Positions 1 to 10,922 of a DNA stretch of 64,000 bases are shown here, one piece after another; position 1 is the stretch's first letter; the number at the start of each line of letters is the position of its first letter. The notes under the pieces were generated by a model, which did no database searches, had not been told where the DNA came from, and saw only the letters and a program-made list of their open reading frames with translations. The stretch comes from Lunularia cruciata (Eukaryota; Streptophyta; Marchantiopsida; Lunulariales; Lunulariaceae): NCBI GenBank assembly GCA_948567375.1, contig OX419756.1, positions 52,032,333 to 52,096,332 on the forward strand. The letters run 5' to 3'. Both the position numbers and the translations under genes were made by a program.

Positions 1-13
1 GCACAAAATTCCA

Positions 14-870
14 TTGAGAACTCTTAGTGATTTGTATTGTCTTGGTGAATCAACTATAGTGAAGTACACTATAATTATAGTCAAGATACTAACAAACAAA
101 GAAAAAATATATTCGGAATACATCAGATGGCCTACAGTAGCAGAATGTATTGAGAGCATGTCAAAGTTTGCACAGATCTATGGAATTCCACAAATCATTG
201 GTTGTATAGATGGTACACATATCAAATTGAGAATCAAACCAGCTATGAGATTTTATCCTGAATACTATAGGAATAGACATCCAAATTACTCTATTCTACT
301 GCAAGCGTTTGTGATGCGGATCTTTGGTTTTGGGACTTGTGTTGTACAATGCCTAGATCTACTCACAATGCTGCACATTTACAACAGTCCAACTTATATC
401 AAGCAATGGAATCAGGGACAGCTCTCACTCATTTTGCCACAAGAAACCATACAATACAAGTGATTCCACCATTGATCCTTGGAGATACAGCCTATCCACT
501 ACGTCAATGGTTGTTGAAATGCAGGCATCAACATTCACATCAAGGAGAACCTATGCAAAATTTATCTGATAACCATACATCAAAAGCACTTGTACGTGTG
601 GAGAAAACATTTGGTCAATTGAAAGGTAGGTGAAGCATACTGAGTGATTGTCCAATGCAATTGGAGGTTGTTCCAAGAGTGACACTTGCATATGCAGTCC
701 TACACAACTAATTCAACAAGGAGAACCATTACATACTGAGGTCAATGTAGTGGATGAGCGTATGAATGGAGCACATATTTTGCCACTCCCAAGATCTGCA
801 TCAGATAAATGGAGTAAAATAGAGGTGAATTAGTAAGAGGAGCTTTGTACAAGAAATTCAAAAGTACTCA
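14..870 (+). pseudogene. PIF/Harbinger transposase (DDE_Tnp_4 type), degenerate
   Basis: The frame starting at 14 holds a segment ending in GCIDGTHIKLRIKP, the first catalytic-Asp block (DGTHI) of Harbinger transposases. A frameshift near 306-315 moves the homology into the frame read at 337. That frame has MPRSTHNAAHLQQSNLYQ, where the family usually has HDA, so an Asp has become Asn. Then come GDTAYPLRQWLLK and VEKTFGQLKGR, the GD-AYPL and VE-x2-FG-x-LK blocks. A TGA at 631-633 replaces the Trp expected after LKGR. Homology resumes behind it in the same frame (ILSDCPMQLE, then VTLAYAVLHN) and fades by about 870. The protein would cut and paste the element in the nucleus. The frameshift, the stop and the lost Asp make it non-functional. 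Confidence 0.82.
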
Positions 871-1010
871 TGCTCATCTAGATATAGCAAATGTAGTTTG
901 AGAGTGAGGTATTTACTTACTCAAGATGGCAGTACACATTGGTTGTTTTTCAAGATTTCAAGCTCCATCCATTTTAGTTCAAGCATTTGGCTCATTAAAT
1001 CCATCTTGTG

Positions 1011-1906
1011 TTATTCTTGAACCATCATCAAGTCAAATTTACGATCTTCTTGCAAGGATCTCTTCTCATTTGCTTCCTTCACTACTTGAGTAAATTCAAG
1101 CATACACTTCTGCATTCTATCTTCACCTTCTTTTGATACTCTTTGTCTTTTCTTACGTTTTCCAACAACACAAGGTTGAGCACAAGCTTTTTTCCTATGA
1201 CTGATTGTGGCCTGATTACCAATTGTCTCTAAAGAAGGTGTAGAGACTTGTGATATTTCTTTCTCATCATTAGATATCAAAACATCCATATATGATTGTT
1301 CATTTTTTTTATATGAGATGCTTCTTCACTCCCATCAATAGTTTCATCAGTCAAGTCTGCAAACCCTCTCTCACTAGTTATTGAAGTGTTGATACCACCA
1401 TCACATGCTCCTGGAATGCCTTGTTCTTTGGGTGAACCACCTTTGATTTTGTGCATCTGTTCATAGAACTCCCAGGAACTTGGTTTTGTGCTTGTGGTTT
1501 GTTTTCCTTTCTCAACCTTGTATTTTGTTTTAACCAGACCATCAAGCTTGTTCTTGAGAATCTATGGCTCATAAGGTGGTGTTATACTGATAGCTTCATT
1601 GAACCTATTAGCAAACACCTTCCATTGATCCTGACTTACCTTGCCTTGGTTACAATGATTAACATAAATGTCTTCATACATATCCAAAAAAAGCCTCACA
1701 TGACTAGAAATCCACTCCACTTTAGCCTTCTTTGGAATAGAAACACTTATAAACACAATTGACAATAGGAGACAAATTATCAACATACTATTATTTTGGA
1801 ATAGTGTCCCAATCTATATATGAAATAGTCAAAATCATACCTCTCACAAGAGCATCCTTTGATGTTGAATTTTTCTTTTTTGCACCAAGCTTCTTCTTAG
1901 ATGGAG
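1011..1906 (-). pseudogene. Harbinger-associated Myb/SANT-like protein, degenerate
   Basis: Read right to left, a Lys-rich start (about 1906-1790) leads to KAKVEWISSHVRLFLDMYED and QWKVFANRFNE (1786-1562). This is the Trp-spaced pattern of the Myb/SANT-like domain (Myb_DNA-bind_3) found in plants beside Harbinger transposases. A TAG at about 1562 interrupts the frame, which then continues in register through a segment with LKNKLDGLVKTKY to about 1290. A frame change there leads into the 1289-1011 segment, which ends in a charged helix of the kind common at the C-terminus of these proteins. Family role: binds the subterminal DNA and assists the transposase. It is convergent with the transposase, as expected. 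It is broken by at least two stops (one more lies near 1800-1830) and a frame change. Confidence 0.7.
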
Positions 1907-1916
1907 CTTGTAAATA

Positions 1917-2315
1917 TGTAAAAGACTAAGACCGAGGAGAGAAATAAGAGAATGGAAACTCACATTGGGACACTTGAATGAGTGAAAAATCCAAATGCCT
2001 AGCATGAGCTTTGGCTTTGGTGTTTATAGGTAGCATACAAGGAAGCTTCTTGAGAAGCCTCCTTGAGCCGCTTTCTTAGAGTGCAAGCCAAATTAACCAA
2101 TAAGCTTCTCAAGAAGCTTCCTTCTAGAAGCCGCCTACTTGGCATGCAAGCTAAGGTAGTTGGAAGCTTCTAGAAGCTACTTACTTGAGGTGCAAGCTAA
2201 GCTAGCCAAGCTTCCCAAGAAGCTTCCTAGATACTTCCAAAATATTCTAGGCTAATTTTTCTTATTTCATATTTCATTAGCCCTACTAACTTTGTCGCTA
2301 AGCTCCATATTGTTA
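1917..2315 (-). repeat. 3' LTR of element A
   Basis: Begins TGTAAAAGAC and ends at ...CCATATTGTTA, where the other copies have TGTTACA, so the last two bases are altered. It matches the 7190-7492 LTR closely at both ends but is about 100 bp longer. The extra length lies in the U3 part, which holds extra copies of a unit with 'TGCAAGC' and 'GAAGCTTC' (about 2040-2225). A TATAAACA-like box in minus orientation lies at about 2020-2030. Confidence 0.88.
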
Positions 2316-2323
2316 TTTATATA

Positions 2324-2334
2324 TTCCCCCACTG
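2324..2334 (-). other. polypurine tract of element A
   Basis: On the minus strand, AGTGGGGGAATA lies just before the 3' LTR. This is the primer site for plus-strand synthesis in LTR retrotransposons. Element D has the related GCGGTGAGAGAA at the same place. Confidence 0.6.
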
Positions 2335-2339
2335 CTAGT

Positions 2340-3920
2340 TGGTGAAGTGCTCGTCGCCAATGAAGCTTCAAACTCTTGGATGGCCGTCTATGCATTCTAG
2401 AGGTGAGAAAGAGGTTCCTATCTGGCATCATGAAGGGGATACACTTTCCAAAGGACTTTGCCCTCCATATGTTGTCGATGGCCTCATTGAATATGGCAAG
2501 GTGCAAGGATACAATCAACTTTGTACTCCTTGTGATCATTGATAAGGACAGGAGGAAGGGAAGGTTGGACTCAAGAGGAAAAGGAAGAGGGGTTAGGAAC
2601 AAAGGCTTTCAACTTGGAAACAAGAAAGACAGGATGGATACGTATATGACAAGGCAAGGCAAGGCAAGTCGATAAGCAACATTAGAGACAATTTGAGTGA
2701 CATCAAAAGGTCCTATCCAATTAAGGGCAAGTTTACAAACTTGGGTATCAAGTGGGAGGGGTAGATTACTAGAGGATAGTATAAATTTATCACCAAATTC
2801 AAAGGTTAGATCACAACAATGGTGGTCTACATATTGTTTTTGACGATTTTGAGCAACAAGGAGGTGAGATTTGGCTTGTTTGAGAGATTTGGATATGGTG
2901 GTCAAGAAGGTTGAAGTATGAGGGACTTGAGATGGGGGAGGAGCAAGGATATTTGCCATCAATGAATTGTTTCTCTACAAGTTGGGACATGTGGATAAGA
3001 AAATATGGGACAAGTGGATCTTGGCCAAAATTGAGAAAGAAAGGAGAGAATCCGATGCTTGCTTGTTTAGAATTGTTGTATGCAAACTCTACTACTACAA
3101 GATATTTATCCCAATTGGTATGGTAAATGTTGATGAAGGCACGAAGCAAATCTTCCAAGGTGCAATTTGCATGTTCAGTTTGTCCATCAGTTTGAGGATG
3201 ATAGGCTATGGACAAAGCAAGCTTGGTGCCAAGTATTTGGAAGAGGGCTTGCCAAAACTTTTTGGTGAAGCAAGAATCACGGTTGGAGATGAGTACACGT
3301 GGCATCCCATGATGTTTGAATATATTATCAAAGTAGAGTTGCGCCAAGGTTGGAGCATCCATAATATCAACCATTAGTGCCAAATGGATTTGCTTACTAA
3401 GCTTATCCACAAACATCACAATTGTTGTGTGACCTTGTTGTGTCTTGGGCAAGGAGGTGATGAGATCTAAGCTCACATGTTCCCAACGAGTGGTTGGAAT
3501 AGGAAGTGGTTGAAGGATTCCACTAGGCTTCTGGTTACTGGCCTTGTTACATTGACAACTCTCACACGATTGAACAAACTCCCAAATATCTCGTGTCATG
3601 TTGGGCCACCACCATTGGCGTTGGAGGGTACCCAAGGTCTTGTCCACCCCATGTGACCAACTATTGGTAGATCATGGGCTTCTTGAAGGCATGCAAGTTG
3701 GAGATCACCTTTGGCTTGAACAAAGATCCGCTCCGCATGGAATAGAAGGCCTTCCTTGAAGGAGAAAGTGTTGTACTCCTTGTTGCCTATTGTCAAACAA
3801 CCATGTACCATTTGGAAGAAGGGATCTTGTTGTAGAGCTAACCAAAACTCGTTATGGACCTTGGGGTCAATTGACACCGTCATAATTGCCGCCATGATGA
3901 GAGGAAGAGACTTCAAATTA
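2340..3920 (-). pseudogene. Element A integrase plus chromodomain
   Basis: The N-terminal zinc-binding part (3916-3596, with VGHMGW, then C-x2-C as CESC) leads into an open segment from 3647 to 2811. The core shows D61 (LDLITSLP) and E158 (QTDGQTE), but the middle catalytic Asp is Asn122 in ISNRDSCF. Spacing from residue 122 to 158 is the classic D-x35-E. The GPY/F-type C-terminus follows at about 2800-2620 (WIGPFDV, VAYRLALP). After frame changes comes a chromodomain-like stretch at about 2540-2370 (WEPLSHLQNAQ in one frame). Family role: inserts element cDNA, with the chromodomain targeting heterochromatin. The D-to-N change and frame breaks make this copy inactive. Confidence 0.85.
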
Positions 3921-5340
3921 GGTCATCGTGATAGAGCATCAAGGATGACATGGAACCGACCTGGTTTGTACTCAAGTTTGATGTCAAACAATTGGAGTTG
4001 CTCTTCCCATCGATGATGTCGACTCTTCATGTATTCCAAGTGTAAGATTTGCAACAACGGCTTGTGATCAGTGCGCATGTTTCACTTTTTCTCCAAGAGA
4101 TAATGCCTCCATACCTTGGTGGAAAATACCATTGCAAGTTGTTCCCAATCTCAAGGAGAGTAATTTCTTTTAGTTGTATTTAGTTGGCAAGACACAAAGG
4201 CAATGGGATGTAGGCCATCTGGGAATTCTTGTTGCAACACAACTTCAATTGTAAAGTTAGAAGCATCAAAATCAACCACACAAGGTAGTTGAGGATCATA
4301 TGGTTGAAGAATGGGTCTTGAAGACACCATATGCTTTAACTTCTAGAATGCTTCTTCATGTTTGGTGGTCCACTAGAAGCTCAAGGTCTTTCCCAAGAAG
4401 TCAGTGAATGGTGCAGCCACATGAGCATAATAGTGGATGAACCGTTGGTAAAAACTGTCCAATCCATTGAAGGCCGTACTTCTATAGCATCCTTTGGGGT
4501 AGCCAAATCAATAATGGCCTTGATTTTCTTTTCTTTTCTTCCATCTTGATCCCCTCTAATGAGATCTTATGACCTAAGAAGGTAACCTCCTTCTGCCAAA
4601 AGGTATACTTTGACTTCTTGTAGTAAAATTTCCATTATCGTAGTCGTCTTAGGACTTCTCTCACATGATTCACGTGTTTTGTCTTTATCTTACTATATAT
4701 TAAGATATCATCCAAGAAAACCACCACGGACGCATCCAATAGTCCATCCAATAGTCCATCCAATAGATCCATGAAGACCATTGGAGCATTAGTGAGTCTA
4801 AAAGGTAGAACTCTCCACTCAAAATGCCTAGACCTTGTGCAAAAGGCAGTCTTTTACACATCCTCTTTATCAATAGGAATTTTCCAATAGCCGCTACAAA
4901 GATCCAACCTGGAAAAGTAGCATGCTCCACTTAATTGATCAAGCAAGTCATCGATCTGAGGCAAGGGATATGCATTCTTCATGGTTTTCTTATTGAGCCC
5001 ACGGGATCAATACAAAAACAAAGTCCTCCATCCTTCTTTGGAACAAATATTACCGGTGCTCCCCAAGGAGAGGTACTATGTCGTATGAAGTCCTTCTCCA
5101 AAAAATCTGTAAGTGTTGTTCACAACTCCTCCAACTCCTTTGGTGAGAGCCAATATATTGGTCTACTCACTGGAGTACTCATTGGCAGGAACTCAATCTT
5201 GAAGGGCATACCTCAATTGGAGGGTAATCCCTTTGGCAGATCATCCGGAAACACGTCCGCAAACTCTTGAACTATCTGATCAACCATTGCTTGATGAGGC
5301 CCTTGGCCCTCCTTAGATTGTTCTTGTGCAATCGGCTTGA
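3920..5340 (-). pseudogene. Element A reverse transcriptase and RNase H
   Basis: Minus-strand translation shows the RT entry block (PKGLPSN-GMPFKIEFLP, about 5235-5185), the fingers block [14 protein letters not shown] (about 5070-5030) and the catalytic FLDDI at 4718-4704. RNase H-like sequence follows to about 3930. Several in-frame stops and frameshifts separate these blocks. A 12-bp unit is repeated three times at 4733-4768 just upstream of FLDD, encoding a repeated GLLD or WMDY quartet depending on frame. The enzyme would copy element RNA into DNA in the virus-like particle. It is not intact. Confidence 0.82.
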
Positions 5341-5620
5341 TCCACACCATGAATATAGACTTATCTTCCTACAAAGCTTGCTCTATGGTTGCTTTACTAA
5401 CCAACTTCCTTTCCAAGGACTCATCTCTCTTCCAAGCTTGCTCCGTGGTTGCCTTCTTGGTAAACGTCCCATCTTGGGACTCATCTCCCTTCAAGGTTTG
5501 CTTTATGGCTACCTTCTTGACAAAATTTTCTTCTTGGGACTGACTATTCTTAGGTGTCTTACTCAAAGGTGCCGGACAACCTAATCAGAAATTCCTACCT
5601 TAGTGTTGTACTTGAATTTG

Positions 5621-5977
5621 TCATCGGGTCCAATCAAATTGAACCTTATGACGTTCAAGCCAAGGTAGACCCAAAATGATATCATAGTGTAGAGGTGCCA
5701 CTACAAACCTCATACACTTGAAATACTCCTTCCCGATCTTGAGGGTAATAAGATGCAAGGTGTAGAATGCAGAATGCTTTCTATCATCTGCCATCATCAA
5801 ATTACTTCCAATCATTGGCTTGATAGGAATACCTAATTCCTTTGCTACTTGCATAGACATCCAATTCTTTGAACTTCCAAAATCAACCAAAATTGTACAA
5901 CCCCGATTAGATATCATACCTTGCAAGTGAAGCAAACTTGCATAGGTCAAACCTTCAATCCCATTGGAACTAATCAA
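5621..5977 (-). pseudogene. Element A retropepsin-like protease
   Basis: An open segment of about 118 residues resembles the gypsy protease region: ILVDFGSSKNWMS near residues 34-46 is the active-site block, and ILGLPWLERHKVQFDW closes the domain. The catalytic triplet is normally D-S/T-G. Here it is DFG, so the Asp is kept but the Ser/Thr is Phe. Element C has DLG at the same place. The protease would release gag and pol parts from the polyprotein. A Lys-rich linker (5566-5369) joins it to RT. Confidence 0.8.
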
Positions 5978-6009
5978 GCTCCCAATAGGCGGCTCAAAAT
6001 CTCCTATTG

Positions 6010-7150
6010 GGATTCCTTGTTTCCCTAATCATTCTGTTCCACAAACTCTATTTGGGCAACTAAACCCCTAAACTTGTCAAGGTCACCCATTCCTAAGTGA
6101 GTATTCATCAATGTGATGTCCAACTTGGCGACAATAAAAACAACATCCATTTTATCGCAATCTTTCTCTATCCGTTGTACCAAGTGGTCTCTGTTGGATA
6201 GCATCAATCTCCATTGGTGCCAATTCTTCTACCCGTGCATAATGTACTGATAGGCCTTGTATAGATCAAGGTCAAGACCAAGTTTTTGCCACCAAGGAAT
6301 CAAAGCGCTTAGCCAATTACATGGCTTCTTCTATGTTTTGTGGTTTCCGCATGGTCACCTCCAATTTGGTTCATGACTTCAATCCTTGCAAAAATTGATC
6401 TAGAACTTCATCTTCTTGTATATCTAGAATCTGCTTGATGATGTTTTGAAATTGTGTGATGCTCCTTACTAAGCCAACTTGCTTCAACTCTGCCAATTTA
6501 TCTCGTGTGGCTCAGGTGGCATTTATAGTTTGAAACCGACCCAATATTGCATCCTTGAATTTTGCCTATGTCAAAATTGGTGTAACAATTTGTCATTCCG
6601 CTCGCTCTACTCGGAATTGCCACCAAAGTTTTGCCACACTATCTAATTGGCTTGAGGCCAAGAGAATCTATTTCTATTCATCTTGAAGATTGATGGCTTC
6701 AAAGTAATGTTTGTAGTCAAACACAAAATTCTCTATTGTGCTCGGAAGATTCTTGCCTTCAAACACCTTGGGTTTTGGAAATCAAATGTTATCTTCTCCA
6801 TCTTGAATTAGTGCTCTCTATATATGTTCTCATTGTTGATGATCTTGTTCATCCAACAATCAAGTAAGGTGTTTGATTTGTTGTTGCATTGCAAGGATAA
6901 CATCCGATATTGCCACCATAGCTACTACTCTATCCCACTACTCCCAATTTATCTAATTGATTAGCACATAGATGCAACACGTCCACCGTTCTCCATAAGT
7001 TACAACCGGAAGTATCAAGGGCTCCTTAGACACGATGATCATATGTAGAAAATCATACCCAAAGCGTGAGGTGATGAATCATGTGAAATGATGCTTGGGT
7101 AATATCTAGATATGAAAATCCTAATGGTTTGGCAGAAGTGGATTTGGTGG
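6010..7150 (-). pseudogene. Element A gag with decayed zinc knuckle
   Basis: The region between PBS and protease aligns by eye with the gag segments of B (14.1-13.4 kb) and C (48.77-49.3 kb), including the WW-Q block region and a phrase reading PMEIDAIQ near 6205-6230. The zinc knuckle at 6144-6101 reads CFYCRQVGHHIDEY, so the last Cys of C-x2-C-x4-H-x4-C is Tyr. Many stops are present. Gag would form the particle shell and bind RNA. Confidence 0.7.
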
Positions 7151-7173
7151 TCCATAATTCCATCCATCCCATT

Positions 7174-7189
7174 CCTACTTTGGTACTAA
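7174..7189 (-). other. primer binding site of element A (tRNA-iMet type)
   Basis: Directly inside the 5' LTR the minus strand reads TTAGTACCAAAGTAGG, a decayed form of the TGGTATCAGAGC site that pairs with the 3' end of plant initiator Met tRNA. Element C keeps the better form TGGTATCAGAGTAGG. Confidence 0.65.
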
Positions 7190-7492
7190 TGTAAAAGACC
7201 AAGACCAAAGAGAGAGATAGAAGAATGGAAACTCACATTGGGACACTTGAATGAGTGAAAACTCCAAATTCCTAGCATGAGCTTTGGCTTTGGTATTTAT
7301 AGGTAGCATACAAGGCCCTTGAGAAACTTCTCAAGAAGCTTTCTTGAGCCGCTTTCTTAGAGTGCAAGCCAAGTTAACCAGGAAGCTTCTCAAGAAGCTT
7401 CCTAGATACTTTCAGAATATCCTAGGCTAATTTGTCTTATTTGCTATTTCATTAGCACTCTTAAATTTATTGCTAAACTCCATACTGTTACA
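7190..7492 (-). repeat. 5' LTR of element A
   Basis: Runs from TGTAAAAGACC (plus-strand view) to CTGTTACA at 7492, about 303 bp. It is the shortest LTR of the family here because it has fewer internal U3 repeat units. Confidence 0.9.
7294..7301 (-). promoter_or_regulatory. LTR TATA box of A family
   Basis: The minus strand reads TATAAATA inside the LTR. The same box is seen in the D LTR (about 44729). It would place the transcription start about 30 bases further along the minus strand, marking the U3/R boundary. Confidence 0.5.
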
Positions 7493-8900
7493 AAATCTAT
7501 CACCAATGTATTTGGTTCCATACATAGAAGAGCTCCTTGAACACTCTCATTTTGTACAATCTCTTCCATTCTTCTACACAAATTTCAAAAATATACATGG
7601 ACAAGTTTGGTTTGATAGAGAAATTTCATACCTTAAATGTCATAGCAATATTAATCTATTATCTTAAGTTTTAAATCACATATGACAAGCACTATATAAC
7701 CTTCAATTCAAGCTACAAAATAGCCCTACACATCCTAAAATGAAAAAGTTATGACACATTACATATATGTTCAATCTCAAAGGTCAAGAATCAGAACCTT
7801 GATGTGTTTCTTGGAAAGTTGATAGGCTCATTCTCAAGAAAATGAACTTGTCATAGAATGGGATGTTTGAAAGTTCTATTGCACATTATATCACCCAACC
7901 CATTAACCTAGAAAATCTCCCATTTGAGGGACTCAAATGGAGGTAGAGCTGCCTGATGTATAGGCTCTGGCTGAGGGTTTGAACATCAAGCAGACCTGAC
8001 GTGCACATGAGCTCTGTCAAAATTATCATTGCCATACTTTACCTTTTAGTGGGCCATCGGAGCCCAAAAGAGCCATGTGAATTGCATAAGAGCAATTGCT
8101 CCTTTTGAAGCGACAACAAGCTGAGAGCTGGTAGGGGCTACAACATACACTATTTCTCATTGTACACACAATGTACTTGTAGCTAATAATTAGGATTTGC
8201 AAAAGTTTCAAGAAATTTCTAGTTGCATTATGTATTAATTTCTTATCAATGCAAATAAATTTGTGCTTTGATTTAGACTTGCTTGCTTATTATTGTGCTA
8301 GTTATGGTTCCATTGGGCCCAAATAAGTGGGATGTGAGTGAGGGGTAGTTTTGCAAGTACATGGACACACAAGATGGAGTATCTTATATTATTTCTATTG
8401 TCCTAGGTATGGTTTCATTGTTTCAAATGAGGCAACTTAGAGTAGCACAAGATATAGCAGAAATTTCACCAAAGGGGCTTGATTGCAAAGCAAATGTCCT
8501 TGAGCTTTGATTTTGTATTATTGATGGCACTTAGGACTGATTAGATCCATCATCTAGCCACCCTCTACATTTAGACTCCAATTGCCAAACCTTTCTCCTA
8601 GATTCAACAATTGAAATCCTTCAACAAAATTCACTGCTCTACATTGACAAGGGTATTCAAAACCAAACACTAGGTGAATACAGATTGATCAGACGGGACT
8701 TTGGTATGATATAAAGTTGTATAGTAAAGTGGACTTATTCATTCTTGTGTCAAAGCCTTATGTATAGTTTCCTACTACTACTCCACTTTGCCCTAAAGGG
8801 TCTTGCATGGCTAACTAGGTTCCTTGCCAAACCTAACTACTCCACCACCATCAATTATAGTCTTAATTTCTATCTTATCCTACTCTTAATTGCTTAATGA
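7493..8900. other. no supportable gene (between element A and Q1)
   Basis: AT-rich DNA without a convincing reading frame. The first part may be the far side of the Harbinger element that A interrupted. Beyond about 8500 it may be the untranslated 3' part of Q1. Neither could be shown. Confidence 0.4.
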
Positions 8901-10922
8901 GACTTTGTTAAGTGACGAGGAAGCTATCAAATCTTCCCCTAAGTATGCAATGCAAGAAATGTATGTCTACTTAAGCTACCACACCAAAGGATTCTTTGGC
9001 CGGAACTTGGCCAGATGCCATTCATCCCAAAAATTGTACTAGGCCAAAGCCTTTGGTCTAGTTCCTTCTTTACAAATGTACAAAAAATATCCACATCTAA
9101 GAGGATCTTCTGGCAAGAAATAGCTAAGTCCTATGTACAATTGCTAGAAAATATGAAAGAGTATACACTAATCTAACATTATGGTTCCTTTTGGTATCTT
9201 GGGTGCTTTGGCCCTACACTCTATTGAGAAGAACATCCTTTGCTCTTGAGTTATCAAAGGACTTCTTTGATCTGCTCCTTGTAATAGGCAATCTTTAGCA
9301 TGTATGAGTTCTTCACTTTGTGGAACTTCTGGTCCATATGTCCTCAAATTTAGAGAGCAAGCTGGTCCATTGATTCTTCTTGATATGTTTTTCCTTTCAG
9401 TTTTTGAGCCTAAAACCTTAGTTTGTGAAATTGGCAATCAGTTGCTCTTCCTTTGGCTTCTTCTTGGAGCATTTCCACAAATTTCACTTGGACTTCCTCC
9501 ACCTATTGGAGTTCCTTCTTTTTCTTCTCTTCAATCTAGAAGCACTTTGCTTGAAAGTCTTCTTCCAACTTCTTTTTCAAATGCTCTTGTTTGGCCTCTT
9601 TTTCCATGGCCAAAGCTAATTCCTTATCTTGGGCCTCCAACTATACTGCTACCTCCTTTTGATACTCAAGCATATGCAAGTCAAACTTTACATTTCAAAC
9701 CTTGGTGTCATTTAGTTCTTGATGTAGGCTCTATACTTCCTTGTCCTGAGCTTGGAGTTGATCTTTGTACTTGAGCTCCTTCTCCCTCTTCTCCCTCTTC
9801 TCCATTTGTAGCTTCTCTAAGTCCAGCTGTAATCAGCCCAATTCTTTCTCTTGATGTTGCAACGCGGAGGCTAGAGAGGCCCTTTGCTTTGTCTCTTCAA
9901 ACACTTCTGGTATCAAGGAGTTTACTTCCTTTGCTTCCTCCTTGTAGCAATCTTGACTCCAGGTCACTTCCTCTTGGAGCTTACTTTCTTGGGCTTTCCT
10001 TGTATAAAACTCCTTGTCATCCTCCATACCTACAAATCTACAAATTTGGAGACTCATCCTTGTATTGGGGTAGTAGGAGTTCCATCAACTGCAAAACAAA
10101 CCCCACCAAATGAATAATAAAGTGAGACTCTTTTGAAACTTGGTTGGCAATAGTTTGGCTTGATCCTTCCTCCTTTTCTTGCAAGACCAATACTTTTGCT
10201 TCTTTTGCAATCTGCATTGAAGTCTCCTTTGCCTTGATGTCTATGTCTTCCTTAGGTTTGGCCTTGTCCTTGTCTTTAGGCCAAAGAATATTCAAAACTT
10301 TGTGCTAAAGTTCATCTCCTTCTTTTGGATGCTTATCCTTCTTCTCTAAAGATGGGTATTGAGGAGTGGAGCTTGAAATTTTGGGCTCTAGGCCAATCAT
10401 CTCCTCTAGGGTCTCATTGTCCTTCTTGTCATCCTCTTTTGCTTCTTTGTGGTCTTTGGATACTAGGAGTTCAGGGGTAGATTGGGCAACCTCAAACTGG
10501 TCTTCTTCTTCATGGTCTGCTTCCTTTGACTACATAGTTAAAGACCCTTCTTCTTTGTCTATTTTTTCCTCTGAAATAGCTTCTTCCTCCTCTTTGGTCT
10601 AGGAAGCCGTGTCAATGATTAGAGGGTTATCTTTTAGCTGACTTCATTGTTGGTGTGATAGTTTGGACTGGTGCTGCTTGTTTCTACTTTGGCTTAATGT
10701 TCACCACTTCCTCTATATGCTAGTTTTGCCCATCCAAGCAAATAATGCATCTAACTCTCAATATTTCTTGATCATCAACCTCCCTTTGGTTTGGGAAGCA
10801 AAGTAATCCTTGGCAAGATAATGACCCAAAAATCTCTTGCGCTCCTCTTGGTTCAACAAGTTGAGACCCATGAAGAAATGGATTGCAAAGGAGCTAAGCA
10901 AGAAAAAAAGCCAGCTAGGAGC
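8900..10922 (-). pseudogene. Q1: copy of an unclassified coiled-coil repeat gene family, 5' truncated
   Basis: The minus strand starts at 10922 with SSFAIHFFMGLNLLNQEER followed by HYLAKDYFASQ. This matches Q2 (SPFDLQFYMGVNLLTKEEK, then HYHPKRYF) and Q3 (PFVAHFYLRLNLLNAVE, then HFHLDLRKA). Downstream comes a Glu/Lys/Asp-rich stretch (about 10600-10040) and then a long region of charged heptad-like helix to about 9170, including LQHQEKELG and EEVTWSQDC. Several stops interrupt it. No catalytic domain was recognised. LTR-R at 10923 cuts off everything upstream of the conserved block. Function unknown. A gag-like structural protein of a non-autonomous element is one guess. Confidence 0.6.

Larger units (their letters stand above)
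1..1916. mobile_element. PIF/Harbinger DNA transposon remnant (left end outside window)
   Basis: Two convergent reading frames make the standard PIF/Harbinger pair: a DDE transposase on the plus strand (about 14-870) and a Myb/SANT-like DNA-binding protein on the minus strand (about 1011-1906). In this superfamily the two proteins act together to bind and move the element. Both frames are broken, so the copy is inactive. The left end lies outside the window, and the right end is interrupted by retrotransposon A at 1917. No terminal inverted repeat could be identified. Confidence 0.8.
1917..7492 (-). mobile_element. Ty3/gypsy chromovirus 'A', structurally complete, inactive
   Basis: On the minus strand the order is 5' LTR (7492-7190), PBS (7189-7174), gag, zinc knuckle, protease, RT, RNase H, integrase, chromodomain, polypurine tract and 3' LTR (2315-1917). 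This is the order of plant chromoviruses. LTRs run from TG to CA (the 3' copy's terminal CA is mutated). The flanks AAATA (1912-1916) and AAATC (7493-7497) form a probable 5-bp target duplication with one mismatch. It inserted next to or within the 5' part of the Harbinger Myb-like ORF. Stops, frameshifts and a lost integrase catalytic Asp show that it is dead. Confidence 0.9.

Noticed and set aside
9304..9774. 156-aa plus-strand open frame
   Set aside because: Antisense reading of the Q1 coiled-coil region; Leu/Ser/Phe-rich as expected opposite Glu/Lys-rich sequence.
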